Shown piece after piece: positions 17,930 through 25,931 of a stretch of DNA of 50,428 bases (the stretch's first letter is position 1; the number at the start of each line of letters is the position of its first letter). This DNA is from Hyphomicrobiales bacterium. GTDB taxonomy: Bacteria > Pseudomonadota > Alphaproteobacteria > Rhizobiales > Aestuariivirgaceae. The translations under genes were made by a program, and so were the position numbers. The stretch is taken from NCBI GenBank assembly GCA_016793355.1, contig JAEUMG010000391.1, positions 1 through 50,428 on the forward strand, read 5' to 3'. The notes beneath the pieces were generated by a model. The model saw only the letters and a program-made list of their open reading frames with translations. It was not told the DNA's origin and searched no databases.

Positions 17930-18532
17930 ATGGCGCGCATTCCGGAAAAGTTGAACCGGCGAAATCTCTTGGCGTTCGCGGCGTTGCTCACGGCACAGTT
18001 GCCGGCTGCGAAACTCGCTCTGGCGGATACGCCCCAGGAGCAATTCGTCAAGGAAGTATCGCGTCAGATCATCGCCCTTGCGAATAGCGGCGGCGGCAAG
18101 GCGGCGCTGCGCAAGCGCTTCACATCGCTCATCTCGCGCTACTCGAATGCACAAAGCGTCGCGATGCTGGCGCTCGGACCCTATCGCGGCCAGCTGCCGG
18201 CGGGCAAAAAGGATGAGTTCGTCAGGCTGGTGGTGCAGTACATGGCGGCCTTCTTCGTTTATTACATCGATGAGTTCCGCGGCACTTCGCTGGAAATCAA
18301 GTCCTCGGCCCCGCAAGGCAAACTGACCCTTGTCGATACGCGGATCACCAACGGCGGTCCGGTCCGCTGGCGTATCGCAGGCAGCGGCGGCGGCTATCGA
18401 GTCCAGGACATCAATGTGCGGGCGGTGTGGCTGTCGTTGCAGCTCAAGCAGCGATTCACCGACGTGTTGAAGCGCAACAAGGGCGATTTTGACGCGCTGT
18501 TCGCCGAACTGAAGAGCGCCGAGAACTGGTAA
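17930..18532 (+). CDS. MlaC-like periplasmic lipid carrier, tandem paralogue 2
   Basis: This 200-residue protein has the signal peptide RRNLLAFAALLTAQLPAAKLALA. Shared landmarks with paralogue 1 are ISRYSNAQSVAMLALGPYRG, TNGGPVRWRIAGSGGGYRV, INVRAVWLSLQLK and RNKGDFDALFAEL. Sequence identity to its neighbours is clearly low outside these blocks, so the copies are old or have been selected to differ. It follows paralogue 1 after 32 bases with its own strong ribosome-binding site. Confidence 0.85.
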   Translation: MARIPEKLNRRNLLAFAALLTAQLPAAKLALADTPQEQFVKEVSRQIIALANSGGGKAALRKRFTSLISRYSNAQSVAMLALGPYRGQLPAGKKDEFVRLVVQYMAAFFVYYIDEFRGTSLEIKSSAPQGKLTLVDTRITNGGPVRWRIAGSGGGYRVQDINVRAVWLSLQLKQRFTDVLKRNKGDFDALFAELKSAENW

Positions 18533-18614
18533 TCGCGAAGGCGAGTTGACGGGGCGACCGGTTCTCAAGTACGACTTTGCCGTTGCAATCGGTGCCTCGC
18601 GGTGAGGGTTAAGC

Positions 18615-19220
18615 ATGGACGACGGGTCGTCCTTCCACAGTGTCCGGCTCAGCCGCCGCGCGGCTGTTGCCGCTGGATTCGGCGCCATCGCATCTGCGGT
18701 CGGAACCGGTGTGGCGGTCGCTGCCGAGCATCCGTCTCTCGTTTACATGCGTGAGGTCGCGAAGGACCTTCTTGCCGCCAACCGGCAAGGCACGGTCGCT
18801 AGCTTCCTTCGCGCCATCCAACGCCATGCCGATGTGCCGGAAATCGCGCTCTATTCGCTCGGTCAGTACAAGGCGAGTCTCGCCAGTGCTCAGCGCGATC
18901 TCTACTATCGCGGCGTGGCGACTTTCATGTCGCGGTATTTTGCCGACCAGTCGCGGGAATACCGGGTTGCAAAATACGAACTCGGCGAAGTGCGCAGCGA
19001 TGCCAAGGATGTGCTGATTTCCAGCAAGGTGTTTCTGATCACCGGTGCGACCTATTCGGTTACCTGGCGCCTGTCACCACGCGGCAAGGGCTACAAGGTG
19101 ACCGATGCCAAGGTGCTCGGCTTCTCTCTCGTCTACATGCAGCGGGGACTGTTCACCTCCTTCCTGTCGAAGCGCAATGGAGATATCGGCCAACTGGTCG
19201 CCGCGCTGAACCGGCCCTAG
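18615..19220 (+). CDS. MlaC-like periplasmic lipid carrier, tandem paralogue 3
   Basis: This 201-residue protein has a signal sequence containing LSRRAAVAAGFGAIAS, with a twin-arginine and an Ala-rich core. It is a plausible Tat or Sec substrate. Family landmarks are IQRHADVPEIALYSLGQYKA, TYSVTWRLSPRGKGYKV, TDAKVLGFSLVYMQRG and KRNGDIGQLVAAL. The usual I/VWLA block is replaced by FSLVYMQ, a difference from the other three copies. It starts 82 bases after paralogue 2 and is followed by a terminator-like hairpin, which closes the mlaA-mlaC transcript. Confidence 0.82.
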   Translation: MDDGSSFHSVRLSRRAAVAAGFGAIASAVGTGVAVAAEHPSLVYMREVAKDLLAANRQGTVASFLRAIQRHADVPEIALYSLGQYKASLASAQRDLYYRGVATFMSRYFADQSREYRVAKYELGEVRSDAKDVLISSKVFLITGATYSVTWRLSPRGKGYKVTDAKVLGFSLVYMQRGLFTSFLSKRNGDIGQLVAALNRP

Positions 19221-19233
19221 GGACGCATTCGCT

Positions 19234-19249
19234 GCCCTAAGGGCTTTTT
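19234..19249 (+). terminator. Possible Rho-independent terminator after the mlaA-mlaC block
   Basis: GCCC-TAA-GGGC is followed by TTTTT. The stem is only 4 base pairs, so the terminator would be weak, but it lies 14 bases after the last MlaC-like stop codon. Confidence 0.45.
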
Positions 19250-19319
19250 AACTGCCGCAACCTAGGCTATCCACCGGGACGCAACCGGCCCTGTGCGCCG
19301 GAGCGAGTGGGTAGTGAGT

Positions 19320-19955
19320 ATGCGTTTCAAGTGGCGTCGGGCAGCCATCATGGCCTGCCTGTGCGCGGGGATAGCCGGATGTTCCGGCGGGTCGAACACG
19401 ACCTATTTCACCACGCGCGGATTGAAGGCGCCGCAGGCGCAATGCACGGTTGACCCGCGAACGGTCGCGGTCGCCGAGCCGATAAGGGACATTCGCGAGC
19501 GCAGCGGCTGTCAGGTCGAGAATGCCTATCGGGTCAGTTCGATCGGGGGCATCAGCTTCAGCCAGCCGGCGATCATGAATTGCGGGATGATCGGCCCGCT
19601 CGACACCTGGTTCAACGACACGGTGCAACCGGCAGCGCAGCGGGCATTCGGCGAAAGCGTCGTGGCGGTCAATGTCGCGGCCTCCTATGCCTGCCGGCCG
19701 CGCAACAACAAGCGTGGCGCCAAGATGAGCGAGCACGGATTTGGCAATGCCATCGACATTGCGTCATTCACCCTCGAAAGCGGACGCAAGGTGGAGGTCG
19801 AGCAGGGATATTTCAGCTGGAGCGAGAAAGCCTTCATCAAGGAGGTTCGCAAAGGGGCGTGTGAGGATTTCAACACCGTGCTCGGCCCCGGCGATGCTCA
19901 TCACAATGACCATATCCATGTCGATCGTGCCAATCGCAGCAGAAAACTGTGCTGA
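19320..19955 (+). CDS. Extensin-like lipoprotein, possible LAS-type peptidoglycan peptidase
   Basis: This 211-residue protein has a lipoprotein signal (MACLCAGIAGC), giving a lipidated Cys about 19 residues in. The rest is an Extensin-like_C domain. It carries SEHGFGNAIDIASF and HHNDHIHVD, which look like the zinc-binding H-x-x-G-x-A-x-D and HxH motifs of LAS metallopeptidases such as VanY and MepA. Four or more further cysteines may form disulfides. The name extensin-like comes from plant wall proteins and says little about function. Peptidoglycan cleavage is my inference from the motifs. Start at ATG 19320; GTG 19314 is an alternative. It is transcribed separately from the mlaC genes if the hairpin at 19234 works. 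Confidence 0.8.
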   Translation: MRFKWRRAAIMACLCAGIAGCSGGSNTTYFTTRGLKAPQAQCTVDPRTVAVAEPIRDIRERSGCQVENAYRVSSIGGISFSQPAIMNCGMIGPLDTWFNDTVQPAAQRAFGESVVAVNVAASYACRPRNNKRGAKMSEHGFGNAIDIASFTLESGRKVEVEQGYFSWSEKAFIKEVRKGACEDFNTVLGPGDAHHNDHIHVDRANRSRKLC

Positions 19956-20047
19956 CCGGCCGAGGATCTGACGGCAGGGGCGCTTTCCGACCATGCCAGG
20001 CCGCTCGCGCCCCAGACGCGCCGGTCCCGATCTCCCAGACATAATGC

Positions 20048-21172
20048 ATGACGCCGCAACGCCCCTTTGTCGTGATCGACAACAGTCTGTCCGGTCGCGC
20101 GCGAATATACCGGCAGCCCGAACTCCTGATCCGTGCCGATCGGCCCGAGGACGTATCGCCGGCGTTCCGGCAAATGGAAGACGCGCGCCGTGCCGGCCTG
20201 ACCCTTGCGGGCTATGCGAGCTATGAGCTTGGCTACGCCTTCGAGGCGCGGCTCGGGCCCCTGCTACCGGGGGAGAGGCAGGTGCCGCTCCTGTGTTTCG
20301 GCGCGTTCCGCTCCGCGGAGAACCTCGACCCCGGATCGATCGCAGGAGAAGGAAGCATAGCTTCGCTCATGGCGGATTGGTCGTTCGAGGATTATTCGCC
20401 GCGTTTCGGGAAGGTTCTCGAGCATATTTCGGCGGGCGACGTCTATCAGATCAATCTGACCTTTCCGATGCGCGGCCGCATCGCAGGCGATCCGTTGGCG
20501 CTCTATCGGACCCTGCGATCCAGGCAGCCCGTGGCGCATGGCGGTGTCGTCGCCCTTGGCGAGGAGACGGTTCTTTCGCTTTCGCCCGAACTGTTCTTCG
20601 CGGTGCAGGCAGGACGTATCACGGCCAAACCGATGAAGGGTACAGCCCGGCGCGACGGCGATCCCGCAAGCGATCGCAACGCCGCCCTGCTGCTCGCGGT
20701 CGACGAGAAGCAGCGGGCCGAGAATCTGATGATCGTCGATCTCCTGCGCAACGATCTGAGCCGGATCAGCCGCATCGGCAGCGTGCATGTGCCGAAGCTC
20801 TTCGAGGTCGAGACCTATCCGACACTGCACCAGATGACGTCCACGGTCGCGGCCGAGCTTCTGCCCGATCTCGATCTTTACGCGCTTTTTGCCGGACTGT
20901 TCCCCTGCGGTTCGGTAACGGGTGCGCCAAAGATCCGCGCGATGGAAATCATACGCGCCATCGAAACCATGCCGCGCGGCGTCTATTGCGGCGCGGTGGG
21001 CTGGATCGCGCCCTGGGGCGACATGAGTTTCAACGTGGCCATCCGGACGCTCACCTGCTTTGCCGATGGCAGTGCCGTATTCAATGTCGGATCCGGTATC
21101 GTTGCAGATTCGACGGCGATGACCGAGTATGACGAATGCCTGCTCAAGAGCCGCTTTCTCAGCCCGGCCTGA
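20048..21172 (+). CDS. pabB: Aminodeoxychorismate synthase component I
   Basis: This 374-residue cytosolic enzyme adds ammonia to chorismate to make 4-amino-4-deoxychorismate on the way to p-aminobenzoate and folate. The chorismate-binding domain fills residues about 120-370. Landmarks are ISAGDVYQINLTF, KPMKGTARR with the PIKGT-like catalytic Lys, LRNDLSRI and PCGSVTGAPKIRAMEII. The N-terminus is shorter than E. coli PabB (453), as is usual for rhizobial forms. Its last 37 bases overlap the start of the aminotransferase-IV gene in another frame. No pabA glutamine amidotransferase is beside it. Confidence 0.94.
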   Translation: MTPQRPFVVIDNSLSGRARIYRQPELLIRADRPEDVSPAFRQMEDARRAGLTLAGYASYELGYAFEARLGPLLPGERQVPLLCFGAFRSAENLDPGSIAGEGSIASLMADWSFEDYSPRFGKVLEHISAGDVYQINLTFPMRGRIAGDPLALYRTLRSRQPVAHGGVVALGEETVLSLSPELFFAVQAGRITAKPMKGTARRDGDPASDRNAALLLAVDEKQRAENLMIVDLLRNDLSRISRIGSVHVPKLFEVETYPTLHQMTSTVAAELLPDLDLYALFAGLFPCGSVTGAPKIRAMEIIRAIETMPRGVYCGAVGWIAPWGDMSFNVAIRTLTCFADGSAVFNVGSGIVADSTAMTEYDECLLKSRFLSPA

Positions 21173-21783
21173 TCGAAACCCTATTGTGGACGCGCAGCGA
21201 GGGGTACCGCCTTCTCGACGAACACCTGGCACGCCTTTCGCATTCCGCGCGCGTACTCGGCTATCGGCATGATGCCGCGCGAGTCACTGCCGCGCTCGAC
21301 AGCATCAAGGCTTCATCGGAGAGCTTGCGCGTGAGGCTTGTCGTGCACCATGACGGCGAGGTCGACGTTACGGCACAAGCGCTACCGGCGATGGCGCCGG
21401 GTACGGTATGGCGTGCTGCGATCGCCGGTATCCGGCTCAATTCCGCCGATCCCCTGCTGGCCCACAAGACGACGCGGCGCGACTTTTATGACGACGAGCG
21501 GGCGCGGCTTGCGGCCTCCTTAAAGGCAGATGAGGCACTGTTCCTCAATGAGCGGGGCGAAATCTGCGAAGGGGGGATCACCACGATCTTCGTCCCGCGC
21601 GATGGCCGGCTCCTCACGCCGCCGCTGTCGCGGGGGCTGCTTCCCGGCGTTCTTCGCGGGTACCTGATCGCGCGCGGCGAAGCCTTCGAAGGCGATGTCC
21701 GGCTTGAGGACCTGCGCCATGGTTTCCAGCTCGGCAATTCGGTGCGCGGGCTTATTGCTGCCCGGCTTGTGGAACCAGCGTGA
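21136..21783 (+). CDS. pabC: Aminotransferase class IV, probable 4-amino-4-deoxychorismate lyase
   Basis: This 215-residue PLP enzyme would remove pyruvate from aminodeoxychorismate to give p-aminobenzoate. The PLP lysine is in LLAHKTTRRDFYDDER, and the cofactor Glu lies in NERGEICEGGITTIF. The shortened N-terminal domain (GLIETLLWTRSEGYRLLDEH) is usual for rhizobial pabC. It overlaps pabB by 37 bases, so the pair is translationally coupled and the pathway assignment follows from this. The last 32 bases overlap the convergent hypothetical gene. A branched-chain or D-amino acid aminotransferase role is possible but less likely. Confidence 0.88.
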   Translation: MPAQEPLSQPGLIETLLWTRSEGYRLLDEHLARLSHSARVLGYRHDAARVTAALDSIKASSESLRVRLVVHHDGEVDVTAQALPAMAPGTVWRAAIAGIRLNSADPLLAHKTTRRDFYDDERARLAASLKADEALFLNERGEICEGGITTIFVPRDGRLLTPPLSRGLLPGVLRGYLIARGEAFEGDVRLEDLRHGFQLGNSVRGLIAARLVEPA

Positions 21784-22351
21784 AGCTTGCCGGGTCGTAG
21801 AGCGGGGCTTCCTGACCGACCCAGAAATAGGCGAGCACCTTGCCGTCGATCACCTTGAAGTACTGAATGCCGTCATTGGTGGCGCCGAAGGTTCCGCAGG
21901 CATGGAACGGCTCGTCGCGGGCGAGGAGTTCCTCCATATAGGCCGCGGTCGGCTCGTAACTATACCGGCGCGTAACGTAGTCGAGCCGAACCTGGCAGCG
22001 GTTTCGCTCATCTTCCGCGATGGAGGGGCTCGCCACGGCATCGACCAGCGAGAAGGGCTTTTTCCCCGAGACAGGCCAGAATTGCGCAACCGGAATCTTG
22101 TTGCCGTCCCAGGCCTGGATCAACGTATTGTTGCGGTCGAGGGTGAACGTCACTTTGGGCGCCTGCTTGCCGTCGCAAGCCTGCCAGCGGAAGGACAATT
22201 CAAGCGGCGGCGTTGATGCGAGATCGACCGCCTGCTCCGTCCATTTGCAGCCGTCATAGAGAGTAGCCTCGTCGTCCGGCGTTTGCGCCGAAGCGAGTTC
22301 GGGCAGGTTCAGCAATCCGAACAGGAGAGAAATCGCGGCAAGGTTTTTCAT
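21752..22351 (-). CDS. Exported protein of unknown function
   Basis: This 199-residue protein has the signal peptide MKNLAAISLLFGLLNLPELASA. The mature part has four cysteines (DGCKW, QACDG, NRCQV, HACGT), enough for two disulfides. It has a mostly beta-rich composition. I do not recognise a family. The start is ATG 22351, with GGGG five bases upstream. Its 3' end overlaps the end of pabC by 32 bases on the opposite strand. It may share a transcript with the hypothetical gene 81 bases upstream. Confidence 0.75.
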   Translation of the reverse strand: MKNLAAISLLFGLLNLPELASAQTPDDEATLYDGCKWTEQAVDLASTPPLELSFRWQACDGKQAPKVTFTLDRNNTLIQAWDGNKIPVAQFWPVSGKKPFSLVDAVASPSIAEDERNRCQVRLDYVTRRYSYEPTAAYMEELLARDEPFHACGTFGATNDGIQYFKVIDGKVLAYFWVGQEAPLYDPASFTLVPQAGQQ

Positions 22352-22431
22352 CACCGCCCCTTGCTGGTTTCGAATTGGTGAATCCTATCAGACTCTTCGC
22401 ATGATTTGGCGAGAATCTGATTCAGGTCCGC

Positions 22432-22911
22432 CTAAAGCCGCGCCCTCGCATAGGCTTCGATGAACTGGTCGGAATCATGCGGACAACCGGAATCGGCTCC
22501 CCCCGCCGAGAGCCTGTGTTCCCGTTTTTCGGTGACCCAGCGGGTAATTCCCGGCCCGGCGCCATGATTGCCTTTGGCGGAATAGAGGCAAAGCGCGACA
22601 AGCGTGCCGAAAGGCGTGATGGCAACGGCGGCGTTCTCCCTGTTGCAATTCCCTTCTTCGCAGGCAACGGCGATCAGGGCATCCTCCTTCTCGACAACAG
22701 GGGCGGCGGCGTCGAGGGATTCAATAAAGCTCAGGGCGCTGTCGCCGGCCGCAGCCGTGATCGCCTTGCTGACCAGCGGCTCTTCGAAGAATGACAGGCA
22801 CTGGACCTGCTCAAAGGGATATTTTCCGATATGCGCCGGCAGGCCCGTCATCGGGGGCGTCTCCGCCAGCCCGAACAGGCTCATCACGGCAAGTGTTGTC
22901 GAACAGAACAT
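22432..22911 (-). CDS. Exported protein of unknown function, cysteine-containing
   Basis: This 159-residue protein begins MFCSTTLAVMSLFGLAET, a short likely signal peptide, and then PPMTGLPAHIGKYPFEQVQC. Cysteines and the pair ACEEGNCNRENAAVAITPFG suggest a periplasmic disulfide protein. The frame is open further upstream to 23787, but that part is antisense to the META and aldo/keto reductase genes. The ATG at 22911 is therefore the likely start. I recognise no family. It runs with, and 81 bases upstream of, the other exported unknown. Confidence 0.65.
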   Translation of the reverse strand: MFCSTTLAVMSLFGLAETPPMTGLPAHIGKYPFEQVQCLSFFEEPLVSKAITAAAGDSALSFIESLDAAAPVVEKEDALIAVACEEGNCNRENAAVAITPFGTLVALCLYSAKGNHGAGPGITRWVTEKREHRLSAGGADSGCPHDSDQFIEAYARARL

Positions 22912-22990
22912 CAGCGTTTTTCCGTCTCGAAATAGCCGTGAGCGTCTGCTTTGGCAATTTTGTGAACCAACCGGCCGATCCGGCCCTATT

Positions 22991-22997
22991 GAGGTGA
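22991..22997 (+). promoter_or_regulatory. Ribosome-binding site supporting a TTG start
   Basis: GAGGTGA stands 7 bases before TTG 23005. It argues for TTG initiation of the META-domain gene over GTG 23017 or ATG 23023. Confidence 0.55.
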
Positions 22998-23004
22998 TTG
23001 AAAA

Positions 23005-23346
23005 TTGAGCACGATTGTGGCCATGGCGGCCCTTCTGAGCCTTGCCGGCAGCGAGTGGGGCATGGCCGGCAGCGATCAATATATCCAGTTTCGGGACGGG
23101 CGGGTGGCCGGCCATTCCGGGTGCAACCGCTTCACCGGCAGCTATCGACAGGAGGGCGACAGCCTGAAGCTCGGCCCCGTGGCTGCAACCAAGATGGCCT
23201 GTTCGCCCGAGCGCATGCTGCAGGAACAGGCCTGGTTCCGGATGCTGGACCAGGTGAGCGGATTCGAGGCAACGCATCTGGTGCTCAAGCTTAAGGCGGC
23301 AGACGGAAAAGTCATTGCTACCCTGCAACGGCGCGACTTCGATTGA
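23005..23346 (+). CDS. META-domain (HslJ-like) protein
   Basis: This 113-residue small protein is of the META/HslJ family. The core GRVAGHSGCNRFTGSYRQEG is the family signature (sGcNrf.GsY), followed by LKLGPVAATKMACSPE. HslJ relatives are usually outer-membrane or periplasmic lipoproteins linked to heat or antibiotic stress. Here the N-terminus is short (MSTIVAMAALLSLAGSEWGM) and has no lipobox, so export is uncertain. It is divergent from the unknown at 22432 and 45 bases upstream of the aldo/keto reductase. Confidence 0.85.
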   Translation: MSTIVAMAALLSLAGSEWGMAGSDQYIQFRDGRVAGHSGCNRFTGSYRQEGDSLKLGPVAATKMACSPERMLQEQAWFRMLDQVSGFEATHLVLKLKAADGKVIATLQRRDFD

Positions 23347-23391
23347 GGCTCCGGCCGGCCTATAGTCGGCATTGGAAATGGAGTTCTGCGC

Positions 23392-24363
23392 GTGAAGTAC
23401 GTTCGACTGGGTGAAACGGGTCTCAAGGTCAGCCGGCTGTGCCTCGGCTGCATGAGCTATGGCTCGACCGGCTGGCGGCCATGGGTCCTCGAGGAAGACG
23501 CGGCGCGGCCGTTCTTCCGCAAGGCGGTCGAGTCGGGCATTACCTTCTTTGATACAGCCGATTATTACAGCACCGGGCAGTCGGAAGAAGTGACGGGCAG
23601 GCTGCTCAACGAGTTCGTGCGGCGCCAGGATATCGTGCTTGCCACCAAGGTCGGGCTGGAAATGGGCCCGACGCCCAATGCGACGGGTTTGTCGCGCAAG
23701 CACATCGCCGAAGGCATCGAGGCGTCGCTTAAGCGGCTCAGCACGGATTATGTCGACCTCTATCAGATCCACCGCCTCGATCATCACACGCCGATGGATG
23801 AAATCTGCGAGGCGCTAGACCGGGCGGTTGCGGCGGGCAAGGTGCTTTATCTCGGCGCTTCATCGATGGCAGCCTGGCAATTCATGAAGTTGATCGGGAT
23901 TCAGCGGGCACTGGGCCTGTCGCGCTTTGTATCCATGCAGAACCACTACAATCTGCTTTATCGCGAGGAAGAGCGGGAAATGGTGCCGCTTTGCGTTGCG
24001 GAAGGCATCGGCATCATTCCGTGGAGCCCGCTCGCACGCGGCGTCCTGACGCGGCCGGTCGAGGCCCAGAAGACCACGCGGTCGTCGACCGATCGCTATA
24101 CGCCCACGCTGTACGGAGCGGCGCATGATGCGGATATCATCAACGCGCTCGAGGCGGCAGCGGGCAGAATCGGCCATTCCATGGCGCAGACCGCGCTTGC
24201 CTGGCTCCTTGCCAAACCCGGCGTCACCGCACCGATCATCGGGGCGACAAAGCTGCATCAGCTTGACGAGGCCCTGGGCGCGCTTGAGATCACGCTCGAT
24301 CCTGAGACCATCTCGGCGCTCGAGGCCGGATACCGGCCGCGCGCGGTCGCCGGTTTCGAATAG
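23392..24363 (+). CDS. Aldo/keto reductase
   Basis: This 323-residue NADPH-dependent cytosolic TIM-barrel enzyme starts KYVRLGETGLKVSRLCLG. It has the catalytic tetrad regions FFDTADYYSTG (Asp, Tyr), LATKVG (Lys) and YQIHRLDHHTP (His). GSxS-like IIGATKLHQLDEAL binds the cofactor. It belongs to the group with YajO and voltage-gated K-channel beta-subunit relatives. The natural substrate is unknown. Start is GTG 23392 with GGAG upstream. Confidence 0.94.
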   Translation: MKYVRLGETGLKVSRLCLGCMSYGSTGWRPWVLEEDAARPFFRKAVESGITFFDTADYYSTGQSEEVTGRLLNEFVRRQDIVLATKVGLEMGPTPNATGLSRKHIAEGIEASLKRLSTDYVDLYQIHRLDHHTPMDEICEALDRAVAAGKVLYLGASSMAAWQFMKLIGIQRALGLSRFVSMQNHYNLLYREEEREMVPLCVAEGIGIIPWSPLARGVLTRPVEAQKTTRSSTDRYTPTLYGAAHDADIINALEAAAGRIGHSMAQTALAWLLAKPGVTAPIIGATKLHQLDEALGALEITLDPETISALEAGYRPRAVAGFE

Positions 24364-24390
24364 CGCTGAAGGGTCCGGCACGAATCCGCT

Positions 24391-25092
24391 ATGCTCAATC
24401 GCATGTCCATCTGGTCGAACATAGTCGAGGCCATCGAAGCGATCGGTGAGTCGGTCGCAGGATTTCTGGCCTCGCTGTCGAGCCGGCGGGTCGCCGAGCC
24501 GGAGCGCACGGCCGCCTTCACCATCGGCATGATCGCGCTCGGCGCCAAGATGGCCAAGGCCGACGGGATCGTCACACCGCCGGAGATCAGTGCCTTCAAG
24601 GAGGTTTTCCGGATCGCGCCATCCGACCTCAAGCATGTGGCCCGGGTGTTCAACCTCGCCAAACAGGATGTCGCTGGCTTCGAATTCTATGCGCGGCAGA
24701 TGCAGCGTCTGTTCTCGCAGCGACCGCGCATGCTCGAGGATATTCTCGACGGCCTGTTTCACATTGCGACCGCCGACGGGGTGGTCGATGACAAGGAACT
24801 CGCCTATCTCGCCGAAGTGGCGCGCATCTTCCGTTTCAGTCCGCGCGACTTCGATCGCATCAAGGCGCGGCATGTGCCGCCCGGCAGCGAAGACCCCTAT
24901 GTGGTTCTGGGAATCGATCCGCATGTGAGCGATGAGGAATTGCGCCGCCACTATCGCAGGCTGGTGCGTGCCGGCCATCCCGATCGCCATATCGCGGCGG
25001 GCATGCCCGCAGAAATGGTACGGATCGCGACGGAACGCCTGGCGCGCATCAATGCCGCCTATGAGACGGTCACCAAGGGCCGCGGCTTGTGA
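24391..25092 (+). CDS. TerB/DnaJ-domain co-chaperone (DjlA-like)
   Basis: This 233-residue cytosolic protein carries a TerB-like helical domain (about 38-155) with acidic repeats AKADGIVTPPEI and ATADGVVDDKEL. A C-terminal J domain (about 168-230) contains YVVLGIDPHVSDEEL and the HPD motif in AGHPDRH. There is no N-terminal membrane anchor, unlike E. coli DjlA. J domains stimulate the ATPase of DnaK-type Hsp70. It overlaps the amidase start by 4 bases, so the two are coupled. From memory, djlA and amidase adjacent to rnpB are conserved near the dcw cluster in rhizobia. Confidence 0.9.
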   Translation: MLNRMSIWSNIVEAIEAIGESVAGFLASLSSRRVAEPERTAAFTIGMIALGAKMAKADGIVTPPEISAFKEVFRIAPSDLKHVARVFNLAKQDVAGFEFYARQMQRLFSQRPRMLEDILDGLFHIATADGVVDDKELAYLAEVARIFRFSPRDFDRIKARHVPPGSEDPYVVLGIDPHVSDEELRRHYRRLVRAGHPDRHIAAGMPAEMVRIATERLARINAAYETVTKGRGL

Positions 25093-25874
25093 TCCGCACA
25101 AGCCTGCCGCACGTTTTCAGGCCGTCGCCGAACATCGAGCCGCGCAAAGGCGGAGTGAAACCCGATATTCTGCTGGTCCATTACACCGAGATGGAAAGTG
25201 CCCAAGCGGCATGTGACTGGCTTTGCGATCCGGCCTCGAAGGTCTCCTGCCACTATCTCGTCGACGAGGATGGCAGCATCGTCCAGATGGTGGATGAGGC
25301 GATGCGCGCCTGGCATGCGGGGGCCTCATCATGGCAAGGCGAGAGCGACATCAACTCGCGCTCGATCGGAATCGAGATCCAGAATCCCGGGCCGCGCTTT
25401 GGCTACCGAGCATTTCCGGACGTGCAGATGCGCGCGGTCATCGCCTTGTCGAAGGATATCATCGCTCGAAATTCGATCAGGCCGGAGCGCGTGCTTGCCC
25501 ATTCCGATGTCGCGCCCGGCCGCAAGATCGATCCAGGCGCGCTTTTCGACTGGCACCTGCTGCATGAGGAGGGGATCGGCCATTGGGTGGCCCCCGCACC
25601 GATCGATGACGGGGCAGGGCTCATGGCTGGCGACAGTGGCTCAGAAGTTGAGAGGTTGCAGTCGGTCCTGGCCGGTTATGGCTATGGTCTGCCGGTGACC
25701 GGTATTTTTGACGCGCGGACGACGGCGGTTGTTTCGGCATTCCAGTTGCACTTCCGCCAGGAACGTGTCGACGGCATCGCCGATCGCTCGACCGTCGAGA
25801 CGTTGGACAGGCTTGTCGCGGCGCTGGACCAGGTGCGCTCCGCTGGGGGAGGGAGACAAGTGCAGTCACGGTGA
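25089..25874 (+). CDS. N-acetylmuramoyl-L-alanine amidase, AmpD-type with peptidoglycan-binding domain
   Basis: This 261-residue zinc amidase cuts the amide between MurNAc and the stem peptide. The Amidase_2 domain covers about 15-165, with His31 in LLVHYTEM and LAHSDVAPGRKIDPG carrying further ligands and the Lys/Asp pair. A C-terminal PG_binding_1 domain (about 178-245) contains GDSGSEVERLQSVLAGYG. No signal peptide is visible, so like AmpD it may recycle anhydromuropeptides in the cytosol. The wall-binding domain makes export by another route worth testing. It is co-translated with the DjlA-like gene. Confidence 0.92.
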   Translation: MIRTSLPHVFRPSPNIEPRKGGVKPDILLVHYTEMESAQAACDWLCDPASKVSCHYLVDEDGSIVQMVDEAMRAWHAGASSWQGESDINSRSIGIEIQNPGPRFGYRAFPDVQMRAVIALSKDIIARNSIRPERVLAHSDVAPGRKIDPGALFDWHLLHEEGIGHWVAPAPIDDGAGLMAGDSGSEVERLQSVLAGYGYGLPVTGIFDARTTAVVSAFQLHFRQERVDGIADRSTVETLDRLVAALDQVRSAGGGRQVQSR

Positions 25875-25931
25875 TGACCGGTGCTGCAATCATGACCCAG
25901 GCTTCCGGAACCGACGTCCAAGCAAAGGCGG

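Noticed and set aside
23860..25101. 413-codon minus-strand open frame over the aldo/keto reductase and J-domain genes
   Set aside because: It is antisense to two genes with intact motifs.
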